Made by a program: the position numbers and the translations under genes. The notes under the pieces are model-generated. The model saw nothing but the letters and a program-made list of their open reading frames with translations. It searched no databases and had not been told where the DNA came from. A DNA stretch of 36,225 nucleotides, taken from positions 1 through 36,225 of the forward strand of contig JAUXTH010000127.1 in the NCBI GenBank assembly GCA_030679035.1. Reading direction: 5' to 3'. Positions 34,778 through 36,225 of this stretch are shown in pieces (position 1 is the stretch's first letter; the number at the start of each line of letters is the position of its first letter). Source of the stretch: Methylobacter sp. (lineage in GTDB: Bacteria; Pseudomonadota; Gammaproteobacteria; Methylococcales; Methylomonadaceae).

Positions 34778-35374
34778 ATGGCAAAGCAACTTTCAAAATG
34801 GTTAATATTACTTTTCGCAGGAACCTTGCTTTCGGCATGCCTATCGACGCCGCCCACCCAGTTTTATGTGTTGGAACCATTAACCGAGCCGCCTTCATCG
34901 TCAACGGCATCGGAAAAAAAACGCCAGATCGGCATAGGCCCGATATCGATACCGACCTTGCTGGAACGCAAGCAAATTGTCACCCGGTTGCCGGATAACA
35001 GCATAAAAGTCGCCGAATTTCATCAGTGGGCATCACCTTTAAAAGATAACGTCGCCCAGGTGCTGACCTATAATCTGGCGGCGTTGCAAACAGGCGACCT
35101 GGTCCGGGTCTATCCTTGGAGCGCCTACGGGGCGGTCGATTACCGCATCATCATCGACATCATCCGCTTCGACACCCGCCAAGAACAGAGCGTAAACCTT
35201 GAAGCCAACTGGGCGATCATGAATGAAAAAAACCATACCCTGATAAGCAACGGTCGCACTAAAATTGAGCATCCACTGGATGACCCATCCTACCCAGCTA
35301 CCGTCAAAGCACTGAACAAGATCCTCAGCGAATTCAGCCGGGAATTATCCCAGGCGTTGGGAAAAATACAGTAA
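34778..35374 (+). CDS. pqiC: PqiC outer-membrane lipoprotein (ABC-type transport auxiliary)
   Basis: A protein of 198 residues with a signal peptide and lipobox LLSAC (C21), then the DUF330 domain with FYVLEPL, IGIGPISIPTLLERKQIVTR and the end SEFSRELSQAL. It docks PqiB at the outer membrane. The ATG at 34778 has AGAG 9 bases upstream; a GTG at 34772 overlaps the pqiB stop (GTGA) and adds only two residues. Last gene of the pqi cluster. Confidence 0.92.
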   Translation: MAKQLSKWLILLFAGTLLSACLSTPPTQFYVLEPLTEPPSSSTASEKKRQIGIGPISIPTLLERKQIVTRLPDNSIKVAEFHQWASPLKDNVAQVLTYNLAALQTGDLVRVYPWSAYGAVDYRIIIDIIRFDTRQEQSVNLEANWAIMNEKNHTLISNGRTKIEHPLDDPSYPATVKALNKILSEFSRELSQALGKIQ

Positions 35375-35421
35375 AGGCCTTCCATAATAAGCTCTGCACG
35401 TAGGGTCGAGACATTTTATTC

Positions 35422-35450
35422 TTGGATTTAGTTAAGAAATCCTTTAGAAT
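35422..35450 (+). promoter_or_regulatory. promoter of tRNA-Lys
   Basis: -35 TTGGAT (35422-35427), a 17-base spacer, -10 TAGAAT (35445-35450). The expected start, ~35457, is 9 bases before the tRNA, a normal short leader. Confidence 0.65.
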
Positions 35451-35465
35451 GATCGAACAAATATT

Positions 35466-35541
35466 GGGATGTTAGCTCAGTTGGTAGAGCAGTGGACTCT
35501 TAATCCATGGGTCCAGGGTTCGAATCCCTGACGTCCCACCA
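35466..35541 (+). tRNA. tRNA-Lys (anticodon CTT)
   Basis: A cloverleaf of 76 bases: acceptor GGGATGT/ACGTCCC, D stem GCTC/GAGC, anticodon stem GTGGA/TCCAT with loop CTCTTAA (anticodon CTT, reading AAG), T stem CAGGG/CCCTG with TTCGAAT, and encoded CCA at 35539-35541. All stems pair. It has its own promoter and terminator. Confidence 0.97.
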
Positions 35542-35550
35542 ATAAATTCA

Positions 35551-35582
35551 AAGGCCTAGGTGATTTTCACTAAGCCTTTTTT
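35551..35582 (+). terminator. intrinsic terminator of tRNA-Lys
   Basis: AAGGCCTAGGTGA (35551-35563) pairs with TCACTAAGCCTT (35567-35578) around TTT with one bulge and one mismatch, followed by a run of six T (35577-35582). It begins 10 bases after the tRNA CCA. Confidence 0.85.
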
Positions 35583-35586
35583 ATTG

Positions 35587-35610
35587 CCTAGTGGGAAACC
35601 TAGTGGGAAA
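35587..35610. repeat. two tandem 12-base units beside the integrase stop
   Basis: CCTAGTGGGAAA occurs twice in direct tandem (35587-35598 and 35599-35610) and abuts the TGA of the integrase remnant (35611-35613). It lies 46 bases downstream of the tRNA. Possible arm-type recombinase sites. Confidence 0.8.
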
Positions 35611-35935
35611 TCACTTCTCACCGACCGCCTTCACAATGATCGGTTTTACGTCATAAACCTTCATCATTCTTGGGTCTATCTGCCCGCTGGCTTCAAGTTT
35701 ATTCCCTATCGTATCGGTAATCCCCTTGCGCTTCAGGTCGTGACGCGTGAAATGAGTGTAATCGATTCCCAGCTCTTTAGCCTTGGCTTTGGCCAATCTA
35801 TCAATCCGACCCTTTGCGGTATTCCCTGCCCTTGTTGTTATACGGTCTCCGGTTCGCTCACTGATAAAGACAGGGTGATTCTCCGCTGGCGGCTGCCGCC
35901 GTTTTGCCAGGATAGCATCGCGCTTGCTGGTGGCT
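35611..35935 (-). pseudogene. int: phage-type tyrosine recombinase, C-terminal remnant
   Basis: Only the C-terminal ~105 codons of an integrase are left: PVFISERTGDRIT, then the His-containing FTRHDLKRKGITDT box (HxxR-like), the SGQ position where SGH is usual, and the end RMMKVYDVK with the nucleophilic Tyr. The frame continues upstream to ~35935, where it runs into a dispersed repeat (35936-35993) followed by stops. No N-terminal domain or start remains. It reads towards tRNA-Lys, as in integrative elements attached at tRNA genes. It is a relic of an element that once used this tRNA or one nearby. Confidence 0.85.
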
Positions 35936-35993
35936 GCTTGCCGGAAACACCAGTTCTCGCTACCGCTCGAACCGGCTTATTCCGACTACGGGA
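35936..35993. repeat. dispersed repeat shared with 9832-9890 (inverted)
   Basis: This inverted copy of the repeat after psd shares TCCCGTAG, GAATAA, AACTGG and GTTTCCGGCAA in the same order and spacing. It forms the left limit of the recognisable integrase sequence. The bases to 36022 hold nothing recognised. Confidence 0.7.
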
Positions 35994-36022
35994 CTAATTC
36001 CACAAAATCCAACCCAGCAAAT

Positions 36023-36050
36023 TTGCTTTATCCCCCCTACCCTTTATAAT
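36023..36050 (+). promoter_or_regulatory. promoter in front of the cobalamin riboswitch
   Basis: A perfect -10 TATAAT (36045-36050) with a weak -35 TTGCTT (36023-36028) at 16-base spacing. Transcription would start near 36057, at the edge of the riboswitch. Confidence 0.55.
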
Positions 36051-36057
36051 CCCCGTA

Positions 36058-36225
36058 GCTTTCAGGTTCCGGAGGGTTTTTCAAACCCAATGGTTAAACG
36101 GGAAGTCGGTAAGGTTTAGGCCAAATCCGACGCTGCCCCCGCAACGGTATATAAGTAAAGTTTCATCGAGATGCCACTGTGTTCACGCATGGGAAGGTGA
36201 TGATTCAGGCTAACGCCACTTATAA
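36058..36225 (+). promoter_or_regulatory. cobalamin riboswitch (reaches the window end)
   Basis: Hallmarks in the expected order: TTAAACGGGAAGTCGGT (36094-36110), GCTGCCCCCGCAACGGT (36132-36148), GCCACTG (36173-36179) and GGGAAGG (36191-36197). A B12-box-like TTCAGGCTAACGCC (36204-36217) follows; it departs from the usual GCCAGGAGACCTGCC form. It would switch off a downstream plus-strand gene when adenosylcobalamin is plentiful; typical targets are btuB or cobalamin synthesis genes. The regulated gene is beyond the window. Confidence 0.88.

Noticed and set aside
35560-35997. 145-codon plus-strand frame after tRNA-Lys
   Set aside because: It is antisense to the integrase remnant and starts within the tRNA terminator.

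Overview
The window looks like a chromosomal segment of a gammaproteobacterium, most probably a methanotroph of the order Methylococcales. The gene orders smc-zipA-ligA and yceD-rpmF-plsX-fabHDG-acpP-fabF-pabC-mltG-tmk-holB-pilZ-tatD are gammaproteobacterial, the latter resembling Pseudomonas. A membrane pyrophosphatase, moderate GC and many short dispersed palindromic repeats fit the methanotroph idea. No diagnostic methane or methanol oxidation gene is present, so the order-level call is inference.

Layout. (1) 1-1271: a mobile-type repeat and an MntA/HepT toxin-antitoxin pair whose HEPN toxin is cut short by an in-frame TAA, then a paired palindromic repeat. (2) 1272-7946, minus strand: smc, zipA, a small DUF1640-like gene and an unusually divergent ligA. 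(3) 8079-9831, plus strand: queF, a MITE-like element, an FlhB-C-terminus-like gene and psd. (4) 9832-13681: an accessory block with an FRG-domain gene broken by one in-frame TAA, a small membrane protein, a PhoD-type metallophosphatase and a secreted helical protein, bounded by repeats. (5) 13682-24813, minus strand: the lipid, cell-envelope and replication cluster from yceD to tatD, mostly with overlapping stops and starts. (6) 24957-29872, minus strand: a discoidin-like protein, the K+-dependent membrane pyrophosphatase HppA, LemA and two TPM-domain proteins. (7) 30253-35374, plus strand: a KefB/YbaL-like antiporter followed by a Pqi (MCE-type) lipid transport system in which PqiA is encoded as two separate halves. 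(8) 35422-36225: tRNA-Lys(CTT) with promoter and terminator, a truncated integrase beside it, and a promoter plus cobalamin riboswitch that runs off the window edge.

How the genes work together: plsX/fabHDG/acpP/fabF make acyl-ACP, PlsX feeds acyl-phosphate to phospholipid synthesis, Psd makes phosphatidylethanolamine, and PqiAABC probably moves phospholipid between membranes. MltG and ZipA act on the wall and septum; Smc, LigA, Tmk and HolB serve DNA replication and segregation.

No clearly new multi-gene system was found. The most notable signals are two defence-type genes each interrupted by a single in-frame TAA, the divergent LigA at the canonical locus, and several families of dispersed inverted repeats, some nested or lying at gene junctions (between the pqiA halves, between acpP and fabF, at the pilZ stop codon).
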